A DNA stretch of 58,805 nucleotides from positions 1 through 58,805 of the forward strand of contig JAFQKB010000084.1 of assembly GCA_017397125.1 (NCBI GenBank). Direction: 5' to 3'. The notes beneath the pieces were generated by a model. The model was not told the DNA's origin. It saw only the letters and a list, made by a program, of their open reading frames with translations, and did not search any database. The translations under genes and the position numbers were made by a program. Positions within the stretch are counted from its first letter, which is position 1. The number at the start of each line of letters is the position of its first letter. The stretch is from Clostridia bacterium. Lineage in GTDB: Bacteria > Bacillota > Clostridia > Oscillospirales > Acutalibacteraceae. Below are positions 25,262 to 34,526 of the stretch, piece by piece.

Positions 25262-27469
25262 ATGGTTAAGACGAATTCCGATGTGAAATCCATTCGGAAA
25301 AAGCTGATGGCCGCTGTGGCGATGCTGCTGGTGGCCAGCATCATGGTGGTTTCCTCCTCGTACGCCTGGTTCACCCTGTCTACGGCCCCCGAGGTCAAGG
25401 GTATCCAGACCTCTGTGGGCGCCAACGGTAACCTGGAGATGGCCCTGCGGTATCAGTTGCCGATCACACAGATCTTAAACACCGATTCCAAGGTGGAATT
25501 CCCCACCGCCAATACGTATTGGGGTAACCTGGTGGACCTGAGCCATGAGAGCTACCACCTGGCGGACATCGCTCTGCGTCCCGCCCGTCTGAACGGCACG
25601 CTGGACACCAGCGCTATGACCCAGGTGACCGATCCCACCGATGTCACGAAGAAACAGTGGACCAGTGTGAACGGCTATGACCCCAATGGCAACGGACTCT
25701 ATACAGATGAAGGCGATGTTGCTCCTGGTGACGAGTACTACGCTGCGACTCCCCATGATGCAGCAAACGATACCCCCGTCTATGTGCGTAACGTGTATAA
25801 GCTGGCCACCGGCGGCTATCTGCAGACCCCGGTGTACGGCACCGATGGTCGTATCTCGGAGCTGGCTAAGAACACCGTCAACGGCATTTATTCGGACGGT
25901 GCTTTCAATGCCAACAACAGCTATCTGGGTGTTCGTGCGGTGGGTGTCCAGAGCAACATCACCCCCGAGGCCCTGGCCCTGCGCAACGCCAAGCAGACGG
26001 TGAGCGCCGCCATCGCCAACACCAAGTCCAACGCCACCATCTCTCTGCGTGACGACTCCATCAAGCTGGCCGGTCTGTTCCTGACCGATATTTTGGATCC
26101 AGATGCCGAGTATACCGATACAGACGTAACCACCATCCTGTCCGCCGTTGCCCGCTTGCAGGGTATCGTGGACGAGCTGGAGGCGGCTATGAAGCAGGCT
26201 GTTGTGGCCGTGGGTGTGTCCCAGGGCCAGACCTTTGCTCCCGAGGCAGTTACTTTCTCTGCGACGGATATCACCGTTGCGGATGTGACGCTGACCTGGA
26301 GTGGCGACCTGGTAGCCGCCAAGGAGGACCTGCTGGCTGCCTATGGTAAGCTGGACGATATGAGAGGCAAGCTGACCGCGGCAAAAGGAACGTTGGAAGC
26401 CTTAGATGGCGGAACCTACTCCTTTAGCCAGCTTTCCGGTGCGGTTACCACCCTGCTGTCTACCAGCGACTTCCGCATCAACGGCAAGACCATCGAGGAG
26501 TTCAAGAACAACCCGGATACGTTCGGTATGGCCATGGAGGTGTTCAACACCCCCACCATCTCCATTGTGGGCGGCATCTATTTCTATATTGCTGAGTTCA
26601 GCGGCAACTACGATGCCACCACCAGCATGATCGTGCAGCCCGGCACCTACATGGGTGTTGAGGTTAAGGATGCGCAGGCGCTGAAAGTGAAGATGGTCAC
26701 CGCCGCAGACGAGACCAAGATGCCCAAGCAGGAGTTCCATCTGCCCTATGTGCAGATCTGGATGGCCGGTCTGGTCATCGAGGGTGGCACTGCCTCCAAC
26801 CTGATCACCGATATCTACGGCTACGTCATCGACCTGGCCTTCCGTACCAACGCTTCCGGTTCCAGCCTGAAGCTGCAGACCGAGGCTGCCAACCGTGTCA
26901 ACGACAGCGAGGCCACCCAGGGCGCCGGTAGCTATATGCAGTTCGGCTCCGGCCATACGGACTTTACTCTGCTGCAGGTGGCCAACCTGATGCAGAGCAT
27001 CCGTGTGGTGTTCACCGACGACAGCGGCACCATCTATGGCGTGGCCGCTCTGGACGTGGCATACGAGGCCGCTCCTGCGGATGCTGCCGAGGGCACCTAT
27101 TTCACCGATGCCCAGGGTAATAAGTACGTGCTGACCGTCGGTACCCTGGCCAAAACCGAGGCCGGTGCCCAGCAGATCAAGGCTCCTCTGTACATGTACA
27201 ACTACACCATCGATGCTGTGGGTAAGATGACGCTGGACGGCAAGAGCACCGACTCCATCATCACCACCCTGGATCAGAACGTGGCCAAGGGTGTGTCTGC
27301 TCTGGTGTTCCTGGATGGCGACGAGGTGGACAATGCCGACGTGGCTACCTCCGGCAACTCTATGACCGGTACCATGAACCTGCAGTTCTCCAGCTCCGCC
27401 TCCCTGACCCCCATGAACTACACCTTCCAGACTGAGACTCCCGATGATGGTGGCGATGATCAGGGCTAA
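25262..27469 (+). CDS. Major exported protein with SipW-type leader (surface filament subunit candidate)
   Basis: 735 residues. The leader, a basic start then MLLVASIMVVSSSYAWFTLS, is the SipW-cognate class used by TasA/CalY-like proteins. The mature part has a long helical stretch (about 240-390) between beta-rich regions. It ends with the domain SALVFLDGDEVDNADVATSG, then MTGTMNLQFSSS. It shares several blocks with the 1526-residue protein downstream: GNLE(M/I)AL, WGNL(V/I)(D/N)LS and LRPA-LN. The RBS is AAGAAAGGAATG. Probably processed by one of the two SipW-type peptidases encoded 1.3 and 7 kb downstream. Confidence 0.75.
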   Translation: MVKTNSDVKSIRKKLMAAVAMLLVASIMVVSSSYAWFTLSTAPEVKGIQTSVGANGNLEMALRYQLPITQILNTDSKVEFPTANTYWGNLVDLSHESYHLADIALRPARLNGTLDTSAMTQVTDPTDVTKKQWTSVNGYDPNGNGLYTDEGDVAPGDEYYAATPHDAANDTPVYVRNVYKLATGGYLQTPVYGTDGRISELAKNTVNGIYSDGAFNANNSYLGVRAVGVQSNITPEALALRNAKQTVSAAIANTKSNATISLRDDSIKLAGLFLTDILDPDAEYTDTDVTTILSAVARLQGIVDELEAAMKQAVVAVGVSQGQTFAPEAVTFSATDITVADVTLTWSGDLVAAKEDLLAAYGKLDDMRGKLTAAKGTLEALDGGTYSFSQLSGAVTTLLSTSDFRINGKTIEEFKNNPDTFGMAMEVFNTPTISIVGGIYFYIAEFSGNYDATTSMIVQPGTYMGVEVKDAQALKVKMVTAADETKMPKQEFHLPYVQIWMAGLVIEGGTASNLITDIYGYVIDLAFRTNASGSSLKLQTEAANRVNDSEATQGAGSYMQFGSGHTDFTLLQVANLMQSIRVVFTDDSGTIYGVAALDVAYEAAPADAAEGTYFTDAQGNKYVLTVGTLAKTEAGAQQIKAPLYMYNYTIDAVGKMTLDGKSTDSIITTLDQNVAKGVSALVFLDGDEVDNADVATSGNSMTGTMNLQFSSSASLTPMNYTFQTETPDDGGDDQG

Positions 27470-27532
27470 TCCCCGGTCCCACCTTTGTGCTCTGTGGATA
27501 CGGAGCACACCGATCGTAAGATCACTTGACTA

Positions 27533-27690
27533 AAAAGCGATCCGCCGGCCCTCTCACCCCTATCCCGGGGGTGAGAGGGCTAGGAGGAGACCCGAGAGCG
27601 GCGAGGAGTGCGCCGCGGACTAGGGCTCGAATCGTGGCGGTCCGCTTTTCCGACCATCTCCGGGGTGTGGATGGCGGGAAAAGCGGATCA
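27533..27690 (+). promoter_or_regulatory. Structured intergenic element with two competing stems
   Basis: A strong local hairpin (27549-27560 with 27568-27579). An outer stem, 27533-27546 with 27636-27649, has 12 of 14 pairs. The segment 27641-27651 can instead pair perfectly with 27671-27681 downstream. The two pairings exclude each other, as in attenuators. It lies between the large subunit gene and the rest of the operon and could tune their ratio. It may instead be a passive intergenic repeat. Confidence 0.4.
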
Positions 27691-27720
27691 CCCTTAACGC
27701 AACGACCAAAGGAGTAACCC

Positions 27721-28722
27721 GTGAAGAACGAAAACACAACCCCTATTACTATTAAAGGTAAAAAAGTATTTGTATACTGGATCATGATATCCATACTGCT
27801 GAGCCTGTTGGTGACCGCCAGCTACACCTGGTTTTCTCTGTCCCGCACCCCTCGTGTCAGCAACATCGGCCTGTATGTCAACGCTCCCTCCGGCATGGCC
27901 CTCTCCTCGGCCCCATCGGGGGCGGAGTGGGTGCAGCGGCTGGATTTTGCCGAGCTGGTGCCTCAGACGGCGCCCCTGCGCCCGGTGACCTGGTCCCGGC
28001 AGGATGGCCGCTTCTATGCTGCCCGGTATGGCAACGATGGGCGCCGCACCGGCGAGTGGGAGCCCCTGTCCGACGCCAACAACGCCAACCGGGACAACGC
28101 ATACGGCTATTACATCAAGGCCACCTTTTACGCCACCACCGACACCGCAGTCAAAGTGGGGCTTACCCACGCCGTGGAGGTGGAGGAGGGGGTTAGCGGC
28201 GCCGGCACCTATCTCATCGGCACCCCGGTGTGGGATAGCGACAACGTCCTGCACAGCGACGGCGGCAACGGTGCCCAGAACGCCGTGCGGGTGGGCCTGC
28301 GCATCACCCCCATGGCCAATGGAACCCCCCAGGAGGATGGAGCAGAGTTCTTTATCTACGAGCCCAACTGCGACACCCACGTGGACGGTACGGTGGGATA
28401 CCAGCCCACCCCCAGCATCGACGGCACCGAGGGCCTGGTGGAGGACCCCTACCTGATCCGGCAGACCACCACCACCTGGACCGAGGCGAACCCTGTACAG
28501 CACGGCACCGTCATCCGGGATATGGGCGAGTTCGAGACCGACACTTACTTATACTCCCTGCAGCCCCAGGAGATGGTGCGCATCGACCTGTACGTGTGGC
28601 TGGAGGGGCAGGACGTGGATTGCGACAACCGCATCGGCCACGAGGCGCAGATATTGGCGAATATCCAGTTCAGCGCCGACTCCGGCGGACAGTCCGGCCT
28701 GCAGCCGATCCCCGGCAGATAA
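27721..28722 (+). CDS. Exported protein with SipW-type leader, minor subunit candidate
   Basis: 333 residues; GTG start after AAAGGAGTAACCC. The leader is VFVYWIMISILLSLLVTASY followed by TWFSLSRTP, the SipW class. The mature domain is beta-rich and ends MVRIDLYVWLEGQDVDCDNR plus a final strand, the same C-terminal signature as the protein at 33146 and, in weaker form, the membrane protein at 24125. It lies directly before the first signal peptidase gene, a common arrangement for SipW and its substrates. Confidence 0.72.
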   Translation: MKNENTTPITIKGKKVFVYWIMISILLSLLVTASYTWFSLSRTPRVSNIGLYVNAPSGMALSSAPSGAEWVQRLDFAELVPQTAPLRPVTWSRQDGRFYAARYGNDGRRTGEWEPLSDANNANRDNAYGYYIKATFYATTDTAVKVGLTHAVEVEEGVSGAGTYLIGTPVWDSDNVLHSDGGNGAQNAVRVGLRITPMANGTPQEDGAEFFIYEPNCDTHVDGTVGYQPTPSIDGTEGLVEDPYLIRQTTTTWTEANPVQHGTVIRDMGEFETDTYLYSLQPQEMVRIDLYVWLEGQDVDCDNRIGHEAQILANIQFSADSGGQSGLQPIPGR

Positions 28723-28814
28723 CTTGGTTAATAGCAGCGCACCATCGCTGTTGTTGTATATAATGTTAAAAAATGGGCCAAACAGCATATCTGAAAAGAG
28801 AAAGGAAGACCCGT

Positions 28815-29636
28815 ATGAAAACGACAACGCAAACCCCCGTCACCTCCGGCGAGGAAATCCAAGCCGTGGAGAAGAAGAAACCCAATACCCGGCAGATTCT
28901 CAACACCGTGGTCAACGTGATCCTGGTGATCGCTCTGATCGCGGCAGCCATGTGCACCTACGTGTCCTTTGTATCTGCCTCCGGCAACGGTGTCCCCAGC
29001 ATCCTGGGTGTGGAATTCTTCTCCATCCAGACCGACTCTATGTCCCCCACGTTGAATCCCGGTGACCTGGCCATCGGCCGGGTGATCAAGGACAAAACCT
29101 CCCTGCGCCCCGGTGACATCATCACCTATTGGACGGTCATCAACGGCGAGCGTGTACTGAATACTCACCGTATTGAGGCTATTTACGACGGTGGCGGCTA
29201 TCTGATCTTCGGCACCAAGGGTGATAACAACTCCTCTGCCGACCCGATGACCGTACACGAGTCTGAGGTGGTGGGCAAGTACGCCTCCCGCGTTCCCAGC
29301 GTGGGTAAGGTGCTGGATTATTTGCAGACCTCCACCGGCTTCCTGATCGTGATCGTGATCCCGGTGTTCCTGTTCTTCCTGTACCATCTGGTGCAGTTCT
29401 TCCGTGTGCTGTTCGAGTATCAGAATGTGAAGAACCGCCTGCGTTATGAAGAGGAGCGCGGCCGCACCGAAGATATCATCGAGGAGAAGCAGCGCGAGCA
29501 GGAGGATGCCCGTGCCCAGCTGGAGGCTCAGCTGCGTGAGCAGCTGCGCGCCGAAATGATGGCGGAGATGGCCAAAAAAGCAGAAGAGGCCGCTGCACCG
29601 GCTACCGAGCCGGCGGCTGAAGAGGAGCAGGCATAA
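28815..29636 (+). CDS. Signal peptidase I, SipW (ER) type, copy 1
   Basis: The ATG at 28815 follows AGAAAGGAAGACCCGT, giving 273 residues. One membrane helix (about 32-52), then the nucleophile block QTDSMSPTLNPGDL (Ser75) and NTHRI (His118). His in place of the general-base lysine marks the SipW/Sec11 type. GTKGDNNSSAD is the usual box after it. A second membrane helix (about 175-192) leads to a long charged cytoplasmic tail ending in Ala/Glu repeats. In Bacillus, SipW processes TasA and TapA; here it has several candidate substrates on both sides. Confidence 0.92.
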   Translation: MKTTTQTPVTSGEEIQAVEKKKPNTRQILNTVVNVILVIALIAAAMCTYVSFVSASGNGVPSILGVEFFSIQTDSMSPTLNPGDLAIGRVIKDKTSLRPGDIITYWTVINGERVLNTHRIEAIYDGGGYLIFGTKGDNNSSADPMTVHESEVVGKYASRVPSVGKVLDYLQTSTGFLIVIVIPVFLFFLYHLVQFFRVLFEYQNVKNRLRYEEERGRTEDIIEEKQREQEDARAQLEAQLREQLRAEMMAEMAKKAEEAAAPATEPAAEEEQA

Positions 29637-29683
29637 GTCCGACCTGCCACTCACGATAGCACCCCCAGAAAGGAAGGACAGTC

Positions 29684-31282
29684 GTGGACAACTTTATGAA
29701 GTATTTCTTTGAGGATTTCGGCCGGGTTTTTCGCGCCTTCCTGGAAATATTCAGTTCAATTTTTAACTTTTTGAATTATTTGCTGAACTTCCCTATGCGT
29801 ATGAAAATCATTGATTCCTACGCAGAGGAGTTTGGTACAACCGATTGGATTCTCCTGTTGGTGGCCAATTTGGTGCTGATTGCGTTATTAATTGTCCTAA
29901 TTATACTCTTTGTAAAACTTTTTCGCCGGATTTTCCGCTTCCGTATCCCCGTAAAGGAGTACGACCGGATGAAGGATCAGGTGCGCTCTCTCCAGCGGGA
30001 TCTGATGCGTGCCAACTACGAAAAGGATAAACTGTTGAGCATGAAGATCGCGGAGCTGGGCGGCGACCCCGAGGAGGCGCTGAAGGCTCTGCGGGATGAG
30101 CTCGCCCCAGAGGGCGAAGAAGTTGAAGAGGGAGAAACCACCGAGGAGATGGTGTCGGCCAACCGCAACACCTTTGAATCCCCCTGCGTGGACCCCAGCT
30201 CCAACCGCTTCTTCCGTCTGACCAGCGTGGACAATTTCTACAAGACCAGCTATGTGCCGCCTACATACGACAACGATATTACTCTGCCGGAGTTTTGCGA
30301 GCGCTTCCGCGCTTATGCGGCCTCGCAGTTGCATCTGTATTACGATATCGATATGATGCGCTATTTCGTGGCGGCCATGGGCACGGCCCGCATCATCATT
30401 CTGCAGGGTATTTCCGGTACCGGTAAAACCAGTTTGCCTTATGCGTTTGGTAAGTTTGTGCAAAAGGATACCTCTCTGGTGTCGGTGCAGCCCTCCTGGC
30501 GTGAGCGCACCGAGCTGTACGGCTATTACAACGAATTCACCAAGAAGTATTCCGAGACCGACTTTTTGCGTGCTATCTACGAGGCCAACTATTACCGGGA
30601 TCCCCACATTCTGATCCTAGATGAGATGAACATCGCCCGTGTGGAGTACTACTTTGCGGAGATGCTGTCCATTCTGGAAATGCCCCGTGTGGAGGAGTGG
30701 AAGGTGGATATCGTTACCGCTACGTGGGACGACGACCCCTGTCTGATCCACGACGGTACGGTGCAGATCCCCAACAACGTATGGTTTGTAGGCACCATCA
30801 ACAACGACGACTCCACCTTTGCCGTGGCGGATAAGGTGTACGACCGTGCTATCCCCATCGACCTGGATAGCCGTGCGGACCCCTTTACCTGCGACCCGGT
30901 GGATCCGGTGTATATTTCCACCGACCGGCTCAACCAGCTATTCGACGAGGCCAAGCAGACCTATCAACTCAGCAGTGAGATGGAGGAAAAGCTGGAAGTG
31001 CTCAATGCCTATCTCATTAAAAACTTCCGTTTGGCTTTTGGTAACCGTATCATTAAGCAGATCAGTGACTTTGTGCCATGTTTCATTGCCTGCGGCGGCA
31101 CAGAGGCCCAGGCGGTGGACTTTATCGTGGCTAAAAAGGTGCTGCGTAAGTTTGAGTCCCTGAGCCTTGGTTTTATGAAGGACGATCTGGCTAAGTTCAA
31201 CACCTATCTGGATCGTCTGTTCGGCAAGGACGTTATGGCCATCTGTAAGGCTTATGTGGAACTGCTGAGAAAGAATAACTAA
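29684..31282 (+). CDS. Membrane-anchored McrB-like AAA+ NTPase
   Basis: 532 residues; GTG start after AAAGGAAGGACAGTC. A hydrophobic N-terminus with a clear membrane helix (about 55-80), a coiled coil (about 93-125) and an acidic linker precede the AAA+ module. Walker A is GISGTGKTS (242-250), Walker B is ILILDEMNIAR (309-319), and sensor 1 is VWFVGTINNDDSTFAVADKV. The DEMN-AR box and GTINNDDST are typical of the McrB branch. McrB proteins normally drive DNA restriction as cytoplasmic rings. Here the protein is tied to the membrane and sits between a signal peptidase and surface protein genes, so a role in export or assembly is likelier. The next gene is its DUF2357-like partner. Confidence 0.88.
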   Translation: MDNFMKYFFEDFGRVFRAFLEIFSSIFNFLNYLLNFPMRMKIIDSYAEEFGTTDWILLLVANLVLIALLIVLIILFVKLFRRIFRFRIPVKEYDRMKDQVRSLQRDLMRANYEKDKLLSMKIAELGGDPEEALKALRDELAPEGEEVEEGETTEEMVSANRNTFESPCVDPSSNRFFRLTSVDNFYKTSYVPPTYDNDITLPEFCERFRAYAASQLHLYYDIDMMRYFVAAMGTARIIILQGISGTGKTSLPYAFGKFVQKDTSLVSVQPSWRERTELYGYYNEFTKKYSETDFLRAIYEANYYRDPHILILDEMNIARVEYYFAEMLSILEMPRVEEWKVDIVTATWDDDPCLIHDGTVQIPNNVWFVGTINNDDSTFAVADKVYDRAIPIDLDSRADPFTCDPVDPVYISTDRLNQLFDEAKQTYQLSSEMEEKLEVLNAYLIKNFRLAFGNRIIKQISDFVPCFIACGGTEAQAVDFIVAKKVLRKFESLSLGFMKDDLAKFNTYLDRLFGKDVMAICKAYVELLRKNN

Positions 31283-31306
31283 TATTTATTGTAAAGGAGG
31301 TACACC

Positions 31307-33100
31307 ATGGCGGAAAAAGAAAAAGACAATATTTCCCTTGACGAAGAGCAAGCGGCATTGGTGGACCCCATTTACCAAAAATTCTCCAAAGGGGTCATCC
31401 GGGCACTGGGCTCCACAGATTTTTATCAGTATTTTATGGATGCCATTGCCCGGGCGGACAATCAGATACAGTTCTCCAACCGCAAGGAGATCAAGACGGT
31501 GGACAGTTCATGGGTGGAAGCTATCGAAAAAGCGTTGTCGGGCTTCCAGACCATCATCAACAGTCCCCGCAATGTCATCCGCGAGGAAGAGCTGATCGTG
31601 AACGTGGCCAACGCCAAGCGCACCGGCACCGAGGTGGTGCAGCACCTGGCGCAGCACGCCAGTCTGGTGGAGGACTTCAATGCCGATACCGGCGATGTGC
31701 GCCCCTCCAGGCTGATGCAGCGGTACCGGGAGGACAGTACCGACCTGTACGAGAATCGATTGGTTTTCACGGCGCTGGAGGCTGCCCATCATTTTGTTAA
31801 AATCCGGCACGACGCCCTGTTTGAGGTGATGAGTGACGAGTTCGGTGCTAAGCTGAAAGTGGAGTCCAATATGAGCACCCCTTCGGAGCTTGTTCACATG
31901 GATATGTTCCTGCACATTAAAAAAGTGGACAGTTTCCTGGATACGGACAGCAAAAATTTTGAGATCTTTAGCCGAATCGATCGTCTGTACCGCGTATTAA
32001 GTATGTATATGAATACCGAATTCGCCAGGCAGATGAGCAAGCTCACCCGTATAAAAGGTAATATTACTAAAACTAACGTTTTGAAGAAAAACCCCAATTA
32101 CCGTAAGATTATGGCATTATTGGAGTTCTTACGTTCATATGGGGACGTGGGTTATACCATCCGTGTGGTGGAGCAGAGTCCCAAAGTAACGGAAACGCTG
32201 CAACGGGATATTTACCACAACATACTGTTCAATTATCTGGTGCTCAAGGGATACCTGCAGGATGAAGAGGACCGGCAGGTGTCTGTGGCCCACAAGACCA
32301 AAAAGAGAAGCCTACGTCCAAAATTTATCAAGGAAATCATAGAAGAACTGACCGAGGACTACGACCTGCCCGAGGTAGAAGTCCGCAAGGTGTTGGTGGA
32401 AGAACTGACCAAGGCGGATCTGATGAAAGAAGAATCCGCCGAGCGGCACCGTCTGGTGGAGGAGCAGCGGCAGCGGAAAAAGGCTGAGGAGGAGCGCATC
32501 CGCCAGGAAAAGGCGGCGGAAAAGGAGCGCCAGCGGCAGGCCCGCGAGGCTGAAAAAGAGCGCATCCGTAAGGAAAAAGAGGAGGAGAAGATCCGTCTCT
32601 TTGAGGAGCGCATGGAGCGGGAGGCCGAAGAACGACGCCGCAGCGGCCTGATCAAAAAGGATCTGGATCGGTTTACCGAGCACAAAGAGGAGCGGTTGGC
32701 TCTCCGTGAGGAGATGGCCGCCGCCGACCAGGAGATCACCGAACGGCTGGACTTCTCGGATGCGGTCATTCTCCTGGAGGAGGAAGAGATCCAGCGCCGG
32801 GAGACCAACGCCCGTCTGCGCAAGCAGCGCCAGCAGGAGCGGGAGCTGCGCCGCATAGAAGAAGAAAAAGAGCGTGTCCGTCGCGCCGAGGAGGAGGAGC
32901 GTGCCCGCAAGGCCGCCGAAGAGGAGGAGCGCCGTGCCCAGGAGGCTCAGCGCAAGCACGATATGGAGCGGCTCACACCCGTTGTCGAGCAGTTGGAGCG
33001 GTTCCGGATCCTTCGAACAGACCAGCTGCAGGAGCGCCGGGAGCGAGAAGAGCGGAGGCGTGCCCAGCAGGCACGGCGGCTTGAGGCGCAACGAAAGTAA
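31307..33100 (+). CDS. DUF2357-like partner protein with long charged coiled coil
   Basis: 597 residues, RBS AAAGGAGG. Residues about 1-340 resemble DUF2357, the partner domain of many McrB-like ATPases: RYREDSTDLYENRLVFTALE, a conserved helical core, and NYRKIMALLEFLRSYGDVGY. DUF2357 proteins usually end in a PD-(D/E)XK nuclease. Here residues about 380-597 are instead an extended Glu/Arg/Lys-rich coiled coil with no nuclease motif visible. No signal peptide or membrane helix. The 24-bp gap from the ATPase gene supports a two-protein complex at the inner face of the membrane. The DUF2357 call is by eye. Confidence 0.68.
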   Translation: MAEKEKDNISLDEEQAALVDPIYQKFSKGVIRALGSTDFYQYFMDAIARADNQIQFSNRKEIKTVDSSWVEAIEKALSGFQTIINSPRNVIREEELIVNVANAKRTGTEVVQHLAQHASLVEDFNADTGDVRPSRLMQRYREDSTDLYENRLVFTALEAAHHFVKIRHDALFEVMSDEFGAKLKVESNMSTPSELVHMDMFLHIKKVDSFLDTDSKNFEIFSRIDRLYRVLSMYMNTEFARQMSKLTRIKGNITKTNVLKKNPNYRKIMALLEFLRSYGDVGYTIRVVEQSPKVTETLQRDIYHNILFNYLVLKGYLQDEEDRQVSVAHKTKKRSLRPKFIKEIIEELTEDYDLPEVEVRKVLVEELTKADLMKEESAERHRLVEEQRQRKKAEEERIRQEKAAEKERQRQAREAEKERIRKEKEEEKIRLFEERMEREAEERRRSGLIKKDLDRFTEHKEERLALREEMAAADQEITERLDFSDAVILLEEEEIQRRETNARLRKQRQQERELRRIEEEKERVRRAEEEERARKAAEEEERRAQEAQRKHDMERLTPVVEQLERFRILRTDQLQERREREERRRAQQARRLEAQRK

Positions 33101-33145
33101 TAGTATGTATTCACCCGTGTTTTTGACGTAACGTAGGTAGAATTT

Positions 33146-34510
33146 ATGAAGCAACATGCCAAATTGCTGACAGCGGTATTGCTGTTGGTTACAGCAGTGG
33201 TGATGGTGGTTTCCACCTCCTATGCGTGGCTGACCATATCCAACAACCCGGTGGCTCAGGGCATTCAGATCGCCGTGGCGGGCTCCCACACCATATTGGT
33301 GGCGCCGGATATGACCTATACACAGGACGGCCGCGTTTACCACTACCCCGGCACCTTTGCCGAAAATCTGAATTTTGGCCAGCACGAACAGTATGCCTAT
33401 CTGCAGGATGCGGCGGGGCTGACCCCGGTGTCCACGGCGGACGGCATGACCTGGTATCTGCCCACGTATTATCAAAAGGGGGATGCCGCGGTGCAGGCCG
33501 GCCAGGCCATTGCAGGCGAATTGCGTCCCACCACCGAGTTTCAACCGGATCGGTATCTGACCTATGCCAACATCCCCGCTGACCAAGAGGAGGACGTACA
33601 GCAGGGCAGTTATCTCTATTTGGATTTTTGGGTGGTTTCTCCGGCAGATGGATATAAGCTGCGGGTGTCCACCGGCACAGAGGGAGATGGATCCTATGCC
33701 ATTGATCTTTTGGAGCCGGAGGCGGTCACCGCCTCCGACGGTCAGGTGACCTATGCCCTCACAAAGGAGAACGCCCAGGCATCCGCCTGTATGCGGGTGG
33801 GCTTTCTGATCAATGAGGACACGGCTGCGGACGAGAGTATGCGGCAGTATATGCAGAGCCCCGGCTTCAACGACAGCTACAACCGTCTGCAGGGCGTATA
33901 CTCCGAGCCGGGTATGGGTCCGGTGTACGTCCAGCCGAACCGCTTTACCATCTACGAGCCCAACGGCGACCGGCATCCGGTATCCGTGACCGATACAAAC
34001 GGCAATCTGGTCACCGACGGCCAGTACGCCGTCACCGATCCCCTGGGAGCGGGCGGACGCCCCATCTCAGTGCAGGACCGTCTGACGGTACAGCTGGCCA
34101 ACCGCTGGCACGCCGTCGATACCGAAACCAGGATAGCCCAGATGTTCCGCACCTTTATCGCCGGTAAGAATCTGGCGGGCGAAACGGCGCGGACGCTGAA
34201 GAATGAGTTTTATATCGACTGGCTGCAGTATCAGCTGTATCCGTACGTCACCAAGGGGTCTTTCATCACCCGTACGGCGGACCTGTATACGGCGGCAGGA
34301 TACAGCGGCGTCGTGCAGGCGCAGGATACCAACCTGCTGGACCGGTCGGGTGCCACCGACGATGTGTATATGGCCACGCTGGAGGCTGGTGTCCCCCAGC
34401 GGATCCGTATGTTCATCTGGTTGGAGGGGCAGGATGTGGACTGCATCAATGCGGCCACCACCGGCAGCTTTGCCCTGAGCATTGAGCTGGCCGGCAGCAA
34501 CGCCTCCTGA
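33146..34510 (+). CDS. Exported protein with SipW-type leader
   Basis: 454 residues with the leader LLTAVLLLVTAVVMVVSTSY followed by AWLTISNNP. The beta-rich mature part includes two similar halves reading out WYLPTYYQKGD and YLYLDFWVVSP. The C-terminus is RIRMFIWLEGQDVDCINAAT plus a last strand, nearly identical to the ending of the protein at 27721. The RBS is weak (GTAGGTAG). It is followed 16 bp later by the second SipW-type peptidase, so it is the best candidate substrate of that enzyme. Confidence 0.72.
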   Translation: MKQHAKLLTAVLLLVTAVVMVVSTSYAWLTISNNPVAQGIQIAVAGSHTILVAPDMTYTQDGRVYHYPGTFAENLNFGQHEQYAYLQDAAGLTPVSTADGMTWYLPTYYQKGDAAVQAGQAIAGELRPTTEFQPDRYLTYANIPADQEEDVQQGSYLYLDFWVVSPADGYKLRVSTGTEGDGSYAIDLLEPEAVTASDGQVTYALTKENAQASACMRVGFLINEDTAADESMRQYMQSPGFNDSYNRLQGVYSEPGMGPVYVQPNRFTIYEPNGDRHPVSVTDTNGNLVTDGQYAVTDPLGAGGRPISVQDRLTVQLANRWHAVDTETRIAQMFRTFIAGKNLAGETARTLKNEFYIDWLQYQLYPYVTKGSFITRTADLYTAAGYSGVVQAQDTNLLDRSGATDDVYMATLEAGVPQRIRMFIWLEGQDVDCINAATTGSFALSIELAGSNAS

Positions 34511-34526
34511 CAGAATAGGGAACACT

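Noticed and set aside
27600-27650. tRNA-like fragment (GGGCTCGAATC) in the intergenic element
   Set aside because: The putative T-arm does not pair, no D-arm or anticodon arm can be drawn, and the segment is better explained by long hairpins.
29684-33100. McrBC-type restriction system (defence island)
   Set aside because: The ATPase is membrane-anchored, its partner shows no nuclease motif, and all neighbours are export and surface genes; kept as an alternative only.
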